Positions 50,330-59,797 are shown, numbered from the stretch's first letter. The stretch: DNA of 64,000 bases from JADJRH01 sp046351455 (GCA_046351455.1 JAXLYM010000006.1:62001-126000), one strand, 5' to 3'. Numbers and translations are program-made. Notes: a model not told the origin generated them from the letters alone.

Positions 50330-51163
50330 TCACGCGGGGCCGCCCGCGGGCTCGGTGGTCGTCGTGGGCGTGGGCGCGTCCTCCGGCGGGTGCGGGCGCC
50401 GCAGCGACAGGAGATCCAGCGCCATCAGCGCGACGCCGACGACGATCGCGATGTCGGCCGGGTTGAACGTGGGCCAGTGCACCTCGTTCGCGCCGCCCTT
50501 GTAGTACGCGTCGATGAAGTCGCAGACCCACCCGTACCGGATGCGGTCCACGAGGTTTCCGATGGCGCCGCCGAGCGCGAGCGGCAGCCCCCACCGCATG
50601 GCCCACTGCCGCTTCTCCAGCCGCCCGTACACGCTCACGATGAACACGATCGCGGCCGACGACACGAACAGGAAGAACGGCCGCCGCAGCCCGTCCGGCA
50701 GCCCGCGCAGGAAGCTCCAGGCGCCGCCGGGGTTCTGCGCGAAGATGAAATCGAGGTGACCGGGGATGATCTCGAGGTGCTTCGAGGTGCGCCGGAGCTC
50801 CGGCCCCGCGAGCGCGTGCTTGATCCACTCCTTGCTGCCGAGATCGATCGCCGCCACGACGAAGGCCGTGATCCCGAGGAACCAGTGGGAGGGGTGGTAC
50901 TCCGGCTCCGGCGCGCGCACGGTCGCGTTCCCGAGGGGCGGCGCCTCCTGGTGCTCGATCGCGCTCGGCGCAGGGGGCTCCTCCACGTCGGCGGCGGAGA
51001 GCTCGACGGTCTCCAGCCCCAGCTCGATGACGGGTCCGTTCGCCTCGTCCTCCGAAGACCGCGCGGCGGGGGTGGCGGCGGCCTCGGTCGGCGTCGCGGG
51101 GGAAGCGCCTTCGGTCGGGCTCTCGGGGGCGGCGCCCTCGGTCGACGGATCGGAATTCTGCAT
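50330..51163 (-). CDS. lspA: Lipoprotein signal peptidase II, copy 2
   Basis: 277 residues. A Glu/Pro-rich N-terminal extension of about 90 residues leads into the four-TM core. The catalytic aspartates are Asp206 in GNLVDRIRYG and Asp237 in FNPADIAIVVGV, and the NPGGAWSFL loop is present. It is clearly paralogous to copy 1 (matching RWGLPLALGGAIGNL and KWGLPLVLGGALGNL), but the extension and the region after helix 1 differ. Two active-site-intact copies in tandem, 67 nt apart, suggest specialised clients or back-up against an LspA inhibitor. First gene of the lspA-lspA-lgt-lipoprotein operon. Confidence 0.92.
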   Translation of the reverse strand: MQNSDPSTEGAAPESPTEGASPATPTEAAATPAARSSEDEANGPVIELGLETVELSAADVEEPPAPSAIEHQEAPPLGNATVRAPEPEYHPSHWFLGITAFVVAAIDLGSKEWIKHALAGPELRRTSKHLEIIPGHLDFIFAQNPGGAWSFLRGLPDGLRRPFFLFVSSAAIVFIVSVYGRLEKRQWAMRWGLPLALGGAIGNLVDRIRYGWVCDFIDAYYKGGANEVHWPTFNPADIAIVVGVALMALDLLSLRRPHPPEDAPTPTTTTEPAGGPA

Positions 51164-51298
51164 GGAGCCGGCGCTTTCTACGTGAAAGGGAGCTTTCGAG
51201 CAAACCCGGCGTGCCGTCGATCATTCCTCCGGTTGGGGAATTATTTCCCTCTCGGTTCACTGGCCGGCCACAGCACATCCGTTTAGTCTTCGCCCCCC

Positions 51299-53647
51299 AT
51301 GCCTCCGCCTCCTTGGAAGCAACGGACCGGCGTCGATGCCGTCCTCGATGACTGGCTGAAGTCCGGGTACGTGCGCCCGTGCCTCGCGGCCGATCGCGAG
51401 CTGCCCGCGGCCTCCGCGACGCACGCTCCCTTCCCGCCCGATCTCCACCCCGGCCTCGTCGCGGCCCTGCGTCGCCGCGGCATCGAGCAGCTCTACGCGC
51501 ACCAGGAGCTGGCCGTCCGCAGCGCGCGGCAGGGCAAGCACGTCGTCATCGCCACCCCCACCGCGAGCGGCAAATCGCTCTGCTTCCACCTCCCCGTCCT
51601 CGACACGCTCGCGGCGGATCCCGCGGCGACGGCGCTCTACCTGTACCCGACGAAGGCGCTCGCCCGCGATCAGGAGGCCGGCGTCCGCGCGCTGCTCACG
51701 GAGGCGGGGCTGCCGATCCCGGCGATCGTCTACGACGGCGACACCCCCGGAGACGCCCGCCGCGCGGCCCGCGAGCGCAGCCCCATCGTGATGACGAACC
51801 CGGACATGCTGCACGCGGGCATCCTCCCCCACCACGCGCACTGGGCCCGCACGTTCCAGGGCCTGAAATACGTGGTGATCGACGAGCTGCACATGTACCG
51901 CGGCGTCTTCGGCTCCCACTTCTCGCACGTGGTCAGCCGCCTGCGCCGGGTCGCCGCGTTCCACGGCGCAAACCCCGTATTCCTCTGCGCGACAGCCACC
52001 ATCGGCAACCCCCGCGAGCACACGGCCACGTTGCTGGGCGTCCCGCCGGAGGAGGTCGTCGTCGTCGACCAATCCTCGGCCCCGCGCGGCGCGCGGCGTG
52101 TATTCCTGTACAACCCGCCCGTCGTGAACGCCGAGCTGGGCGTCCGCGCGAGCACCCTGAAGGCGGCAGTCCACCTCGCGAAGGACCTCGTGACGGCGCG
52201 CGTGCCCACCATCGTGTTCGGCCAGTCCCGCAATTCGGTGGAGATCATGCTCAAGTACCTGCGCGAAGGCACCGCCGGACAGGGCCTCCCCGAGGGCGCG
52301 ATCATGGCCTATCGAGGTGGCTACTTGCCCGAGACGCGCCGCCGCGTGGAGAAGGGCCTGCGCGAGGGCGACATCCTCTGTGTCGTGGCCACGAACGCGC
52401 TGGAGCTGGGCATCGACATCGGCGAATTGACCGCGGTCATCTGCGCGGGCTACCCGGGCTCGATCGCGGGCACGTGGCAGCGGTTCGGCCGGGCGGGCCG
52501 CCGCGGCGAGACGAGCATCGCGGTCCTCGCGGCGACGAGCGCGGCGATTGACCAGTACCTGGCGCGCCACCCCGATTACCTCTTCGACGCGGGCGCGGAG
52601 AACGCGCGCATCGACCCGAACAACACCGAGATTCTGCTGCAACACCTCAAGTGCGCGGCCTTCGAATTGCCGTTCGTGGCCGGCGAGGGATACGGCCCCT
52701 TGCCGGCGGAGGACACGCGGGACGCGCTCCGGTACCTCGCGGACAACGGCGTCGTGCACGAGTCGGACGGCCGCTTTCACTGGGCGACGGACGCCTACCC
52801 TGCGAACCACGTCAGCTTGCGCAGCGTCGGCTGGGACAACTTCGTCATCATCGACCGCAGCGAGGGAAAGACGCTCGCGGAGCTGGACTGGCGCGCGACC
52901 CCGGTGATGCTCCACGAACAGGCCATCTACCAGCACGACGGCGAGCAGTACCAGGTGGAGAAGCTCGATTACGAGAACCACAAAGCGTACGTCACCAAGG
53001 TCGTCCCCGACTACTTCACGGTGGCGCTCTCCAATCGAAAAGTCACCATCATCGACGACCACCAGACATCGACTCTGGGCCGCGCGAACATCGGATTCGG
53101 TGAGATCAGCCTCGTGGAGAAGGTGGTCGGCTACAAGAAGATCAAGTTCTACACCCACGAGAATACGGGATACGGAGACGTGCGCCTCCCGGATATCAAC
53201 ATGCACACCACGTCTTTCTGGCTGACCGTGCCGGAGACCTTGTGCGAAGAGCTGGGGATGGGCCGCGCCTCGGCGATCGACGGCCTCCGCGGCATCGCGA
53301 TCGCGCTGGAGACGGTGTCGACGCTGGCCTTGATGTGCGACCCCCGCGACATCGGCCAGACCATCGAGGACGCGCAGGCCGCGCGGATCCCTCAAAACGA
53401 GCGGGATCAGAGCCGGGGCATCTACGAGCCGACCGCCTTCTTGTTCGACAACGTGCCGGGCGGAGTGGGCCTGTCCGAGCGCGTGTACGAGCGCGCCGCC
53501 GAGCTGATCGTGCGCGCCCGCATGCTCATCAGAGGGTGCAATTGCCAGGAGGGCTGTCCGATGTGCGTCGGCGCCGCGGAGGTCCCGGACGGCAAGCGCC
53601 GCCGCGCCGCCCTGGGGCTCCTCGAATTGCTGCTCTCGAACGCGTAA
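51299..53647 (+). CDS. mrfA: MrfA/YprA-type DEAD/DEAH helicase with DUF1998 (MZB) domain
   Basis: 782 residues. Superfamily 2 helicase motifs are intact: motif I ATPTASGKS (Lys92), Ia YPTKALARDQ, motif II VIDELH (195-198), motif III ATATIGNP, and motifs V-VI ALELGIDIG and QRFGRAGRRG. The C-terminal DUF1998/MZB part has FLFDNVPGGVGLSERVYERA and the four-Cys cluster C747, C749, C753 and C756. In Bacillus this family repairs mitomycin-type DNA damage outside nucleotide excision repair. That knowledge is of the family, and no lesion is shown here. MrfB, its usual exonuclease partner, is not next to it. Used above as the reference for the degenerate relative at 20618. Confidence 0.93.
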   Translation: MPPPPWKQRTGVDAVLDDWLKSGYVRPCLAADRELPAASATHAPFPPDLHPGLVAALRRRGIEQLYAHQELAVRSARQGKHVVIATPTASGKSLCFHLPVLDTLAADPAATALYLYPTKALARDQEAGVRALLTEAGLPIPAIVYDGDTPGDARRAARERSPIVMTNPDMLHAGILPHHAHWARTFQGLKYVVIDELHMYRGVFGSHFSHVVSRLRRVAAFHGANPVFLCATATIGNPREHTATLLGVPPEEVVVVDQSSAPRGARRVFLYNPPVVNAELGVRASTLKAAVHLAKDLVTARVPTIVFGQSRNSVEIMLKYLREGTAGQGLPEGAIMAYRGGYLPETRRRVEKGLREGDILCVVATNALELGIDIGELTAVICAGYPGSIAGTWQRFGRAGRRGETSIAVLAATSAAIDQYLARHPDYLFDAGAENARIDPNNTEILLQHLKCAAFELPFVAGEGYGPLPAEDTRDALRYLADNGVVHESDGRFHWATDAYPANHVSLRSVGWDNFVIIDRSEGKTLAELDWRATPVMLHEQAIYQHDGEQYQVEKLDYENHKAYVTKVVPDYFTVALSNRKVTIIDDHQTSTLGRANIGFGEISLVEKVVGYKKIKFYTHENTGYGDVRLPDINMHTTSFWLTVPETLCEELGMGRASAIDGLRGIAIALETVSTLALMCDPRDIGQTIEDAQAARIPQNERDQSRGIYEPTAFLFDNVPGGVGLSERVYERAAELIVRARMLIRGCNCQEGCPMCVGAAEVPDGKRRRAALGLLELLLSNA

Positions 53648-53676
53648 GTAGGTTGGACGGGGGGATTTCGTAACAG

Positions 53677-54447
53677 TCAGTTGCAGACGTTCGAGCACTG
53701 CCCCGAAGAGCATTGAAGCAGCTTCTGGAGCGGCCCGATCGCGTTCGGATACGAGTTATAGCACCCGTTCTGGCAGGTCAGATCGAGCTCAGCGCACCCC
53801 GTGAGGCACTGATAGAGATCGAGGCACCCCTCGGTCCCGATGCACGCGTTCATCTCCCCGTCGCACGACGAATAGATGCACGTCGTGCACGGATCGAGCT
53901 GACTGCCCCCGTTCCCCGGGCACTCGACGGGGCATGTCGTGGCCGCGCAGTCGACGAGGAGCGCCGCCGCGGAGAACCCTTCCGCGTGCACCACGTAACA
54001 GTCATTGACGCAGGCCTGGTCGCCATTGCAGGTCCCGACGCAATTGAACAAACCGAAGCAATCCGGGATATCCTTGCATTGACAGTACCGATCCGGACAC
54101 CCGGTCGACAGGCAGCTCGTGCACGCGTCCCCGAACGAGGCGCAGATCATCGTGCCAGTCCCGGTGCCCGTCGACGTGCCAGTCCCGGTGCCTGTCGACG
54201 TGCCAGTTCCCGTCCCCGTCGACGTGCCAGTCCCGGTCCCGGTGCTCGTCCCGGTCGAGGTGCCGGTCCCGGTGGACGTGCCGGTGCCCGTCCCGGTCCC
54301 GGTGCTCGTCCCGGTCGAGGTGCCGCCGCCTGCGCCCCCTGCGCCGCCGGAGCCGCCTTGCGCGTCCGCCAGCTCGACGCGCGCGCCGCACCCCGCGATC
54401 GCGACGACGCCCCCGAGAACGACCGCGCAGCGCCACCGAGCTCTCAT
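53677..54447 (-). CDS. Cys-rich lipoprotein with long GTGTST linker
   Basis: 256 residues from the MRARWRC start (a Met 12 codons earlier is possible). Lipobox VAIAGC, a Gly/Ala stretch, then a linker of about 60 residues made almost only of Gly, Thr and Ser (GTSTGTSTGTGTGTG and similar). The C-terminal 150 residues carry about 20 Cys in patterns such as CTSCLSTGCPDRYCQC, CVGTCNGDQACVNDC and CIGTEGCLDLYQCLTGC. It is a Cys-knot-like head on a stalk. Families of such lipoproteins are typical of Polyangiaceae. The function is unknown. Confidence 0.85.
   Translation of the reverse strand: MRARWRCAVVLGGVVAIAGCGARVELADAQGGSGGAGGAGGGTSTGTSTGTGTGTGTSTGTGTSTGTSTGTGTGTSTGTGTGTSTGTGTGTSTGTGTGTMICASFGDACTSCLSTGCPDRYCQCKDIPDCFGLFNCVGTCNGDQACVNDCYVVHAEGFSAAALLVDCAATTCPVECPGNGGSQLDPCTTCIYSSCDGEMNACIGTEGCLDLYQCLTGCAELDLTCQNGCYNSYPNAIGPLQKLLQCSSGQCSNVCN
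54151..54325 (-). repeat. Low-complexity tandem repeat coding the GTGTST linker
   Basis: About 175 bp of near-perfect 6-nt units (GGTACC-like codon pairs for Gly-Thr and Ser-Thr, with GTCGAC, GTGCCG and GTGCTC variants) that also group into longer 24-36 nt periods. Strand slippage here would change stalk length in frame. Confidence 0.75.
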
Positions 54448-54487
54448 CCGAGGAGTATCGCTCCCGGTGGCGCGCGACCGCAAGGCG

Positions 54488-56644
54488 TCAGGCGCGTTCG
54501 ACCGCGACCACGCCCTGAATCTTCTGGAGCTGCCGCATCACGCTCTTGAGCTGCGCGAGATCCGAGCACAGGAACGTGAACGTGTTCATCGCGCGCCCGT
54601 CGTCGCCGGCGCGGCAGTTGGCCTCGCTGATGTTGATGCCCTGCTCGTGGAACGTCTGCCCCACCGTCGCGAGGATGCCCGGGCGGTTCGCCGTCGTCAC
54701 GCGCACGGACACGGGCCGGTTGATCTTCGCCCGCGCGTCCCACGAGATCTCCACGCGCCGCTCCGGATCCGCGTCGAACGCCTTCGGACAGTTGCGGCGG
54801 TGCACCGTGACCCCGCGGCCCCGCGTGATGAAGCCCACGATCTCGTCACCGGGCAGCGGATTGCAGCACTTCGTATACCGCACCAGCACATCGTCGATGC
54901 CGTTGAGCACGATGCCCTGGTTGTCCTTGCCCGTGACCTTCCGGACGATGGACTCGATGCGCCCCTCTTTGATGCTGGCCGGAGCCTCCTTGTCGCCGTC
55001 CTTCGGCGCCAGGAACTCCACCACTTGCTGGGGCCGCACCTTGCCGTAACCGATGTTGACGTACAGCTCCTCGGCCGTGGAAGAGCCAAAGTGCTCGCAC
55101 ACCTTCCGCATCTCCGGCGTCTGCTTGAGGAGGCGCGCGAGCGACAGCTTCGCCGAGTGCATCTCCTTCTCGAGCAGCTCCTTGCCGAGCTTCGAGGACT
55201 TGTCGCGCTCCTCCGCCCGCAGGAACGTGCGGATCTTCGACCGCGCGCGCCCCGTCACCACGAAATCGAGCCAATCCTTCGAGGGGTGCTGGCTCGGGTT
55301 CGTCATCACCTCCACGAGATCGCCGTTCCTGAGCTTGTAGCGCAGCGGCACGATCGACCCGTTCACGCGCGCGCCGGAGCAGTGCTCGCCGACCTGCGAG
55401 TGAATCGCATACGCAAAGTCCACAGGCGTGGCCCCGCGCGGAAACACGCGCACTTCGCCCTTCGGCGTGAAGACGTACACCTCGTCCTGGAAGAGATCGA
55501 CCTTCACGCTCTCCAGGAATTCGCCCGGATCCTTGAGGTCCTTCTGGAACTCCAGGAGCTGCCGCAGCCACCCGAAGCGCTGCGCGTCCCGCGGATCGAG
55601 GCCGCCGGAGTTGCGCTCCTTGTATTTCCAGTGCGCGGCGATGCCTTGTTCGGCGACGCGGTTCATCTCCCGCGTGCGGATCTGGATCTCGATGCGCTCG
55701 CTGCCCGGCCCGATGACCGTGGTGTGGAGCGACTGGTACATGTTCGGCTTCGGCAGCGCGACGTAGTCCTTGAAGCGCCCTGGGATCGGCGTCCACTGCG
55801 AGTGCACCACGCCGAGCGTCGCGTAGCAGTCGGCCACGGTCTCGACGAGCACGCGGAAGGCGATGACGTCGTAGACCTGATCGTAGTCGCACTGCTGCGT
55901 CTGCATCTTGCGCCAGATCGAATAGAGGTGCTTCGCGCGTCCTGCGCACTCGCACGCGAAGCCCTGCTCGGTGATCTTCGAGGAGATGAGCTTCACGACC
56001 TCCTGGATGTACGCGTCGCGCTCCGCCCTCGTCTTGGCGACCTTCTCGGTGAGCTGCGCGAAGGCCTGCGGCTCGGTGTACTTGAACGACAGGTCTTCCA
56101 GCTCGCTCTTGAACCGCGCGATGCCGAGCCGGTTCGCGAGCGGCGCGTAGATCTCCATCGTCTCGCGGGCGATGCGGTCCTGCGCTTCGGGCTTCATGTG
56201 CTCGAGCGTCCGCATGTTGTCGAGGCGGTCGCAGAGCTTCACGAGCAGCACGCGGATGTCGCGCGCCATCGCCACCAGCATCTTGCGGAAGTTCTCCGCC
56301 TGCCGGTCCTCCTTCGAGGTGAAGTTGATCTTGCTGAGCTTGGTGACCCCGTCGACGAGGAAGGCCACCTCTTGCCCGAACTCCCGCTCGATGTCGGTGA
56401 GCGTCGCGAGCGTGTCCTCCACCACGTCGTGGAGGATGCCGGCGCAGACCGAAGCCGAGTCGAGCTTCAGCTCGGTGATGATGCCCGCGACCGAGATCGG
56501 GTGCGAAAAGTAGGGATCCCCGCTCTTTCGGGTCTGCCCTTTGTGGGCCTGTTCGCCGTACTTGTAGGCCTTGAGCAGAAGGTCCGTGTCGGCGGTGGGT
56601 TGGTAGGCTTTGACCCTCTCAACGAGTTGTTCGGCTGTCAGCAT
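54488..56644 (-). CDS. rel: Bifunctional (p)ppGpp synthetase/hydrolase
   Basis: 718 residues, standard Rel/SpoT length, from MLTAEQLVERVKAY. It makes and breaks the stringent-response alarmone. The hydrolase HD site is intact (GILHDVVEDT near 70-79 and VKLCDRLDNMRTL). The synthetase part has GRFKDY, the RXKD form found in bifunctional enzymes, and KPNMYQSLHTTVIG. A TGS domain (EVYVFTPKGEVRVFPRG), a helical/zinc-finger region (TKCCNPLPGDEIVGF) and a C-terminal ACT domain (RPGILATVGQTFHEQGINIS) follow. The gene is divergent from hemW, with 72 nt between starts. Confidence 0.95.
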   Translation of the reverse strand: MLTAEQLVERVKAYQPTADTDLLLKAYKYGEQAHKGQTRKSGDPYFSHPISVAGIITELKLDSASVCAGILHDVVEDTLATLTDIEREFGQEVAFLVDGVTKLSKINFTSKEDRQAENFRKMLVAMARDIRVLLVKLCDRLDNMRTLEHMKPEAQDRIARETMEIYAPLANRLGIARFKSELEDLSFKYTEPQAFAQLTEKVAKTRAERDAYIQEVVKLISSKITEQGFACECAGRAKHLYSIWRKMQTQQCDYDQVYDVIAFRVLVETVADCYATLGVVHSQWTPIPGRFKDYVALPKPNMYQSLHTTVIGPGSERIEIQIRTREMNRVAEQGIAAHWKYKERNSGGLDPRDAQRFGWLRQLLEFQKDLKDPGEFLESVKVDLFQDEVYVFTPKGEVRVFPRGATPVDFAYAIHSQVGEHCSGARVNGSIVPLRYKLRNGDLVEVMTNPSQHPSKDWLDFVVTGRARSKIRTFLRAEERDKSSKLGKELLEKEMHSAKLSLARLLKQTPEMRKVCEHFGSSTAEELYVNIGYGKVRPQQVVEFLAPKDGDKEAPASIKEGRIESIVRKVTGKDNQGIVLNGIDDVLVRYTKCCNPLPGDEIVGFITRGRGVTVHRRNCPKAFDADPERRVEISWDARAKINRPVSVRVTTANRPGILATVGQTFHEQGINISEANCRAGDDGRAMNTFTFLCSDLAQLKSVMRQLQKIQGVVAVERA

Positions 56645-56716
56645 CGGGTGGGGTTCAAGGGGCGCCGCAGTAGACGCATCGCGCAACCTTGCAAAAAACA
56701 CGCTAACACCTGCCTC

Positions 56717-58051
56717 ATGCTCCCGCAAATCGATGACCAAGCGGCGCCGTCCGGACTCGTCGCGCCCGCCGTCGCCCCGCCGCCGAGCGGTGTGTACGTG
56801 CACTTCCCCTGGTGCCTGAAGAAGTGCCCGTACTGCGATTTCGTCTCGTTCGCGGCCGATCGCGCGACCATCGATCACCGGGGTTACGCCGACGCCGTCC
56901 TCGCGGAGATGGATCAACGGCGAGTCACCCTGGAGGGCCGCCGCATCGCCACGATCTTCGTCGGAGGCGGCACCCCGTCCTTGTGGGAGCCCGCGGAATT
57001 GGGCCGTGTACTGGACCGGATCCGCCAGGTTTGCGCGGTCGAGCGAGACGCCGAGGTGACGGTGGAGTGCAACCCGACCTCGCTCGACGAGGCGCGCGCG
57101 CGGGCGCTGAAGGCCGTCGGCGTGAACCGTCTGAGCATCGGCGTGCAGGGCCTCTCGCGCTCGCGGCTGGAGTTTCTGGGGCGCCTGCACGACGAGACGG
57201 GCGGTCTCATCGCGGTGCGACAGGCGCTGTCGTCAGGCATCGATCGGGTGAGCGCGGACCTCATCTTCGGCGTCGCGGGCGGCGCGGCGGAGAGCGCGGC
57301 GGAGGCGGCGGACGAGGTCGGCCGCGTCGCGGACACGGGCGTGACGCACGTCTCGGCGTACGCGCTCACCATCGAGCCGAGCACGGTGTTCGGAGAGCTC
57401 GCGCGCAAAGGCACGCTCCCGATCCTGCCCGACGACGCGGTGGCGGAGGCCTTCAATGCGGTGCGGGACGCCTTGGAATCAAGGGGATTCGTGCATTACG
57501 AGGTCTCCAACTACGCGCGGCCTGGCCACGAGGCGCGCCACAACCTCGGGTACTGGCGCGGGCACGACTACGTGGGCCTCGGGTGCGCGGCGTACGGAAC
57601 GATCTCGGTGGACGGTGGTGGGGACGCGGCGGGCCGAGAGAGCGACTCGGGGAGAGGCGGCGGCGCGGGGAGAGGCGCGCGGAGGTACCGCAACAAGACG
57701 GATCCGGCGAAGTACATGGCAGCGGCGATCGATGGTTCGAAGGAGCCGCGACGAGGACCGAACCGGCGCAACGTGAATGCGGGCGTCCGCGCGACGACGG
57801 AAGGTTCGAGCGAGGATCTGGACGCGGAGACGAGGTTGCGCGAGCGCATCATGCTGGGCCTGCGCATCGCGGAGGGCCTGGATTTGGAGGCTGCGGCGGC
57901 GGAGCTGGGCGTGACCGGGTGGACGAAGGAGCGCCGTCGCGCGGCGGATCGGCTCGCGAAACAAGGGCGCATCGTGATCGACGGAGGAAGGGTGACGGTC
58001 CCGCGCGAGGCGCGCTTGTTCACGGACGGCATCGCGGTGGAGCTGTTTTGA
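56717..58051 (+). CDS. hemW: HemW-type radical SAM protein (coproporphyrinogen-III-oxidase-like)
   Basis: 444 residues from MLPQIDDQ. The radical SAM cluster is CLKKCPYCDF (CxxxCxxC, with the following aromatic), then GGGTPS, VECNPTSL, NRLSIGVQ and HVSAYALTIEP, all typical of HemW. Near 300-370 a low-complexity insert of Gly/Arg/Ser (SDSGRGGGAGRGARRYRNK) interrupts the usual C-terminal domain. HemW is a heme chaperone and not the true HemN oxidase. The gene ends in TGATG, so it overlaps ureD by 1 nt, an unusual partner that makes hemW the first gene of the urease operon. Confidence 0.88.
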   Translation: MLPQIDDQAAPSGLVAPAVAPPPSGVYVHFPWCLKKCPYCDFVSFAADRATIDHRGYADAVLAEMDQRRVTLEGRRIATIFVGGGTPSLWEPAELGRVLDRIRQVCAVERDAEVTVECNPTSLDEARARALKAVGVNRLSIGVQGLSRSRLEFLGRLHDETGGLIAVRQALSSGIDRVSADLIFGVAGGAAESAAEAADEVGRVADTGVTHVSAYALTIEPSTVFGELARKGTLPILPDDAVAEAFNAVRDALESRGFVHYEVSNYARPGHEARHNLGYWRGHDYVGLGCAAYGTISVDGGGDAAGRESDSGRGGGAGRGARRYRNKTDPAKYMAAAIDGSKEPRRGPNRRNVNAGVRATTEGSSEDLDAETRLRERIMLGLRIAEGLDLEAAAAELGVTGWTKERRRAADRLAKQGRIVIDGGRVTVPREARLFTDGIAVELF

Positions 58052-58971
58052 TGAGCGCGCCGGAGCCGCGGGGCGCCGAGCTACGAGGCGCGGCATCGCG
58101 AGAGGACGCGCCGCGGGACGCTGCGCCGCGGACGCACGCCGGCCACGGGAGGCTGGAATTCGAGGTCGTTCGTGATCGCACGGTGATCGGAGCGATGCGC
58201 GCGGAGAGCCCGCTCAAGGTGCTCGCGCCGCGCAATCACGGGCACGGAGCGTGGGTGTTCGCGGCGACGTTCGGCGGCGGGCTCGTGGCCGGGGACGCGA
58301 TCGATCTGCACGTGCGCGTGGCGGAGGGAGCGTGCGCGCTGATCGGAACCCAGGCCTCCACGAAGGTGTATCGGTGCGCCGACGAGACGACGCGGCAGGA
58401 CCTCACCGCGCGCGTCGACGCCGGAGCGACGCTCGTGATTCTGCCGGATCCGATCGTGTGCTTCGCGGGCGCCCGGTACGAACAGAGGACGCGCGTGGAG
58501 CTTTCGCCGGACGCGACCCTCGTGCTCGCCGACACGCTCACCGCGGGCCGCAGCGCGCGCGGCGAACGCTGGGATTTCGCGCGGTACGTGTCGCGGCTCC
58601 ACATCGTGCGCAGGCAGCCTTCGTCGTCGCGTGAAGTGACGCCGCTCGTACTCGACGCGACGTTGCTCGATCCGGCGCACGGCGACCTGCGCGCGCGGAT
58701 GGGCCGATTCGACGCGATCAGCGCCGTGCTCCTCGTGGGCCCGAAGGCCCGCGCCATGCGGGAGAGCGCGCTCGCGGACGCGCACGTGAACGGCAAGCCG
58801 ACGCTCGCGCGAGGGGCCGATCTCCGCGTGGCGACGAGCGCGATCGGAGAAGACGCCGCGCTCGTCCGAATCGCCGGCACCTCCGTGGAGACCGTCACGC
58901 GCGCGGTGCGCACGGTGCTCGCGGGCCTCCCCGATCTGCTCGGCGACGATCCGTTCGCGCGCAAGTGGTGA
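58051..58971 (+). CDS. ureD: Urease accessory protein UreD (UreH)
   Basis: 306 residues, with ATG overlapping the hemW stop by 1 nt. It is the scaffold on which UreF and UreG assemble to load nickel into urease. Family blocks: PLKVLAPRNHGHGAWVFAAT, GGGLVAGDAIDLHVRV, the TQASTKVYRC motif, VILPDPIVCFAGARYEQ and the C-terminal VETVTRAVRTVLAGLPDLLG. The N-terminal 40 residues are Ala/Arg-rich and poorly conserved. A 145-nt gap follows. Confidence 0.9.
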   Translation: MSAPEPRGAELRGAASREDAPRDAAPRTHAGHGRLEFEVVRDRTVIGAMRAESPLKVLAPRNHGHGAWVFAATFGGGLVAGDAIDLHVRVAEGACALIGTQASTKVYRCADETTRQDLTARVDAGATLVILPDPIVCFAGARYEQRTRVELSPDATLVLADTLTAGRSARGERWDFARYVSRLHIVRRQPSSSREVTPLVLDATLLDPAHGDLRARMGRFDAISAVLLVGPKARAMRESALADAHVNGKPTLARGADLRVATSAIGEDAALVRIAGTSVETVTRAVRTVLAGLPDLLGDDPFARKW

Positions 58972-59116
58972 GCCGCGACGAGTCTCCTCGGGCATGCTCG
59001 GGGACGATCCTTCTTCGCGCATCGGCGATCGTCGACCGCGGACCACGGAGATGCGGCGGCGGCTGCTTTTCAGGGGTTCCCAAGCGTGACGCGTCGCGAC
59101 ATCATCGCGGTTCGAC

Positions 59117-59797
59117 ATGCGGTTATCTCCACGCGATCTCGACAAGCTGGTCCTGCACAACGCAGGTTTCCTCGCGCAGAAGCGCCTCGCGCGCGGCGTG
59201 CGGCTCAACTACCCCGAGGCCGTCGCCCTCATCGCGACGCAGATCCTGGAGCTCATCCGTGACGGACGCACCGTCGCCGAGCTGATGGATGTCGGCCGCC
59301 GCATCCTCGGTCGCCGCGAGGTCATGGAGGGCGTGCCGGAGATGATCGCCGAGGTGCAGGTCGAGGGCACGTTCCCCGACGGCACCAAGCTCGTGACCGT
59401 GCACAGCCCGATCGCCCTGGAAAAAGGCGATCTGGAGCTCGCGCTGTACGGCAGCTTCCTCCCCGTCCCTTCGGCGGATCGCTTCGAAGAGCCGGTCTCC
59501 GCGGCGCCGCAGCTCATCGACGGAGCGCCCGGCGAGATGGTGGTCGCCCCCGGAGAGATCGTCCTCAACGAGGGCCGGCGCGAGCTCACGATCACCGTCA
59601 AAAACAAGGGCGATCGCCCCATCCAGGTCGGATCGCATTACCCGTTCGACGAGACGAACCGAGCGCTCGAATTCGATCGTGCCGAGGTCGCGGGCATGCG
59701 CCTCGACATCCCCGCGGGCACGGCGGTCCGCTTCGAGCCGGGCGAAGAGAAGACGGTGCGCCTCGTCGCCGTGTCGGGGGAAGGAGCCGCTCGATGA
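59117..59797 (+). CDS. ureAB: Fused urease gamma-beta subunit (UreA-UreB)
   Basis: 226 residues. Residues 1-100 are the gamma subunit (MRLSPRDLDKLVLHNAGFLA through EGTFPDGTKLVTVHSPI). After a linker, residues 125-226 are the beta subunit (GEIVLNEGRRELTITVKNKG, QVGSHYPFDETNRALEFDR and IPAGTAVRFEPGEEKTVRLV). Most bacteria have two genes, while Helicobacter has this fusion. The start codon sits downstream of a 145-nt gap after ureD. The TGA overlaps the ureC start as ATGA, keeping structural subunits at equal dose. Confidence 0.93.
   Translation: MRLSPRDLDKLVLHNAGFLAQKRLARGVRLNYPEAVALIATQILELIRDGRTVAELMDVGRRILGRREVMEGVPEMIAEVQVEGTFPDGTKLVTVHSPIALEKGDLELALYGSFLPVPSADRFEEPVSAAPQLIDGAPGEMVVAPGEIVLNEGRRELTITVKNKGDRPIQVGSHYPFDETNRALEFDRAEVAGMRLDIPAGTAVRFEPGEEKTVRLVAVSGEGAAR

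Noticed and set aside
54151..54325. CRISPR-like or other spaced repeat array
   Set aside because: The repeats are contiguous simple codon repeats with no unique spacers, inside a coding frame.
58972..59116. A sigma-54 or separate promoter before ureAB
   Set aside because: No GG-N10-GC element or clear -10/-35 pair seen in the 145-nt gap, so it is treated as an intra-operon gap.
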